Part shown: positions 61,654-64,000 of the stretch, one piece after another
Layout of the letters: every line of letters begins with the position of its first letter
Position numbering within the stretch: position 1 is the first letter of the stretch
From: an uncultured Pelagibacteraceae bacterium
Lineage (GTDB): Bacteria > Pseudomonadota > Alphaproteobacteria > Pelagibacterales > Pelagibacteraceae
Direction: 5' to 3'
NCBI GenBank assembly: GCA_902555535.1
Contig: CACDTB010000001.1
Span: forward strand, 1-64,000
Length of the DNA: 64,000 bases
Program-made: the position numbers and the translations under genes
Notes under the pieces: generated by a model
Seen by the model: the letters and a program-made list of their open reading frames with translations, nothing else
What the model was told of the DNA's origin: nothing
The model's database searches: none

Positions 61654-64000
61654 ATGATGAAAAAGATAGTTATTAAGGGCGCTAAAGAACATAATTTGAA
61701 GAATGTTACAGTAGAAATTCCAAAAGACAAATTTGTAGTCATAACGGGTCTATCAGGGTCGGGAAAATCATCATTAGCGTTTGATACTATCTATGCCGAA
61801 GGTCAAAGAAGATATGTAGAAAGCTTGTCTGCCTATGCACGTCAATTTTTGGATAAAATGAAAAAACCAAATGTTGATTTAATTGAAGGATTAAGTCCAG
61901 CTATAGCAATAGAACAAAAAAATACTTCAAAAAATCCAAGATCTACTGTTGCAACTGTAACTGAAATTTATGATTACATGAGGGTATTATACGCAAGAGC
62001 GGGAGTCCCCTTTTCACCATTTACGGGTAAACCAATAACCTCACAAACAATTACACAAATAGTAGATTTGGTTAAAAAATTACCAAAAAAATCAACAATA
62101 TATATTTATGCACCAGTAGTAAGAGGTCGTAAGGGTGAATATAGAAAAGATATTTTAAGCTACAAAAGAAGAGGATTTAGAAAAATTAAAATTGATAATG
62201 TTTTATATGATATAGAAAAATCACCTAATCTAGATAAAAAAGTTAAACATGATATTTCAGTCCTAGTCGATAGAATAGTTTTAAATTCAAAGCTTGGAAA
62301 CAGATTAGCTGAAAGTGTTGAGACGGCTGTAAATTTAGCTAACGGTTTAGTTTTTGTTGAATATGAAGATGAAACACTTCCTCAAAAGTTTAGAAAAATT
62401 CAAAAATTAATTTACTCTACAAAATTTGCTTGCCCTGAAAGTGGTTTTACAATTGAGGAAATTGAGCCAAGACTTTTTTCATTTAACAGTCCCTATGGAG
62501 CTTGTGAAGAGTGCGAGGGTATTGGAATGAAATTAAATGTTGATCCAAATTTAGTTGTTCCTGATGAAAGAAAAAGTTTAGCTGATGGAGCAATTGAACC
62601 TTGGTCAAAATCTACAACATTATATTATGCTCAAACTTTAGCGTCTTTAGCTAAACATTATGGTTTTTCTTTAGATGAAAAATGGAAAAAATTACCAAAA
62701 AAAATTAAAGATATTATTCTTTATGGTTCAGATGAAGATGAGATAAAGTTTAATTATGATGATGGTTATGAGAAATATTCTTACAAAAAAACTTTTGAAG
62801 GTGTAATTAATAATCTTGAAAGAAGATTTTTAGAGTCTGATAGTGAATGGAAAAGAGAAGCTATTGCTGAATATCAATCTGATACAGCGTGTGAAGCATG
62901 TAACGGTGATAGATTAAAAGAAGAAGCATTATGTGTTAAAATCAATGATCTAAATATTAGTGAAGTAACAAAAAAATCTATTTTAGATGCAGCAGAATGG
63001 TTTAAAAATTTAGAAAATAATCTTGATAAAAGACAGTTTAAAATTGCTGAGCACGTCTTAAAAGAAATAAATGAAAGATTAAATTTTCTTCTTAATGTTG
63101 GTTTAGATTATTTAACATTATCTAGAGAATCTGGAACATTATCAGGTGGTGAAGCTCAGAGAATAAGATTAGCATCACAGATTGGATCTGGATTAACGGG
63201 TGTATTATATGTTTTGGATGAGCCTTCAATTGGATTGCACCAAAAAGATAATGTTAAACTTATTAGTGCATTAAAAAGATTACGAGATTTAGGCAACACT
63301 GTTATTGTTGTTGAGCATGACACTGAGACAATGGAAAATGCTGATCATATTATTGATTTAGGTCCTGAAGCTGGAAGTAATGGTGGGCAGATTACAGCGC
63401 AAGGATCATATGAAGAAATTAAAAAAGATAAAAATAGTATTACAGGCCAATATCTTGCAAATAAAAAATCAATTGAAATTCCTAAAACTCGACGTTTAGC
63501 TAAAAACGGAAGATTTGTTGAAATCAATGGTGCGAGCGGAAATAATTTAAATAATGTTAATCTTAAAATTCCAACCGGGACGTTTACTTGTATTACTGGT
63601 GTCTCTGGAAGTGGAAAGTCCACTCTAATTTTACAAACACTATTTCACGCATTAAATTTAACTTTAAATAATAAAGCAAGAAAAGCACCTAAATCATTCA
63701 AAAATTATAAGGGTGTTGAATTAATCGATAAAATTATTGATATAGATCAATCTCCTATTGGCAGAACACCTAGATCTAATCCAGCAACATATACAGGTGC
63801 TTTTGGCCCTATCAGAGATTGGTTTACAAGTTTGCCTGAATCTAAAACTCGAGGATATAAACCAGGAAGATTTTCTTTCAATGTTAAAGGAGGTAGATGT
63901 GAAGCTTGTGAGGGTGATGGTGTAATTACATATGAAATGCATTTCTTGCCTGATGTTTATATACAGTGCGATGAGTGTAAGGGAACTAGGTATAATAGAG
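61654..64000 (+). CDS. uvrA: Excinuclease ABC subunit A, truncated by window edge
   Basis: Manual translation [66 protein letters not shown]; open to window end. Confidence 0.97.
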   Translation, partial: MMKKIVIKGAKEHNLKNVTVEIPKDKFVVITGLSGSGKSSLAFDTIYAEGQRRYVESLSAYARQFLDKMKKPNVDLIEGLSPAIAIEQKNTSKNPRSTVATVTEIYDYMRVLYARAGVPFSPFTGKPITSQTITQIVDLVKKLPKKSTIYIYAPVVRGRKGEYRKDILSYKRRGFRKIKIDNVLYDIEKSPNLDKKVKHDISVLVDRIVLNSKLGNRLAESVETAVNLANGLVFVEYEDETLPQKFRKIQKLIYSTKFACPESGFTIEEIEPRLFSFNSPYGACEECEGIGMKLNVDPNLVVPDERKSLADGAIEPWSKSTTLYYAQTLASLAKHYGFSLDEKWKKLPKKIKDIILYGSDEDEIKFNYDDGYEKYSYKKTFEGVINNLERRFLESDSEWKREAIAEYQSDTACEACNGDRLKEEALCVKINDLNISEVTKKSILDAAEWFKNLENNLDKRQFKIAEHVLKEINERLNFLLNVGLDYLTLSRESGTLSGGEAQRIRLASQIGSGLTGVLYVLDEPSIGLHQKDNVKLISALKRLRDLGNTVIVVEHDTETMENADHIIDLGPEAGSNGGQITAQGSYEEIKKDKNSITGQYLANKKSIEIPKTRRLAKNGRFVEINGASGNNLNNVNLKIPTGTFTCITGVSGSGKSTLILQTLFHALNLTLNNKARKAPKSFKNYKGVELIDKIIDIDQSPIGRTPRSNPATYTGAFGPIRDWFTSLPESKTRGYKPGRFSFNVKGGRCEACEGDGVITYEMHFLPDVYIQCDECKGTRYNR

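Noticed and set aside
63345-63623. Antisense ORFs in uvrA (also 63721-63942)
   Set aside because: uvrA is the real gene; the ORF track missed it because it has no stop within the window.

Overview
This ~64 kb, very AT-rich window has tightly packed genes with overlapping start/stop codons. Gene content and order match a SAR11/Pelagibacter-like alphaproteobacterium; this is inferred from the sequence, no search was run. Most of it is housekeeping: pyrE(partial)-pdxJ-acpS-lepB-rnc-recO, hemB, rpiB-glyA-nrdR-ribD-ribE-ribBA-ribH-nusB-thiL, hppA, bamE, rpmF-plsX-ihfA-merR-rpmG, ctaA, metY, rplM-rpsI, argC, hom, glpX, nhaA, metG-holB-tmk-dac, mltB, sdhE, recG, tgt-ppi-coaD-gyrA-ssb, uvrA(partial). 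Four tRNAs are visible (Glu-UUC, Pro-UGG, Ser-UGA, Lys-UUU). Three accessory patches stand out. (1) A ~5 kb island (about 47.2-52.2 kb) lies between a truncated and an intact copy of the tRNA-Ser 5' half. It has symmetrically placed 11-bp tandem repeats near both ends, no recombinase of its own, and a leftward operon encoding an Mrr-like nuclease/SF2 helicase, a large protein with RNAP-alphaCTD-like and sigma-region-4-like segments, and a small membrane protein. This is the best candidate for an undescribed (probably defence) system. (2) A compact cassette (33.3-36.4 kb) encodes a stand-alone carrier protein, a PF10014-like 2OG-Fe dioxygenase, an adenylation enzyme and an AAC(3)-like acyltransferase, suggesting a small amino-acyl modification pathway. 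(3) A tyrosine recombinase sits beside a glycosyltransferase patch ending near tRNA-Glu (25.3-30.7 kb), with an unusually long non-coding stretch. A probable tandem SAM-II/SAM-V riboswitch precedes metY.
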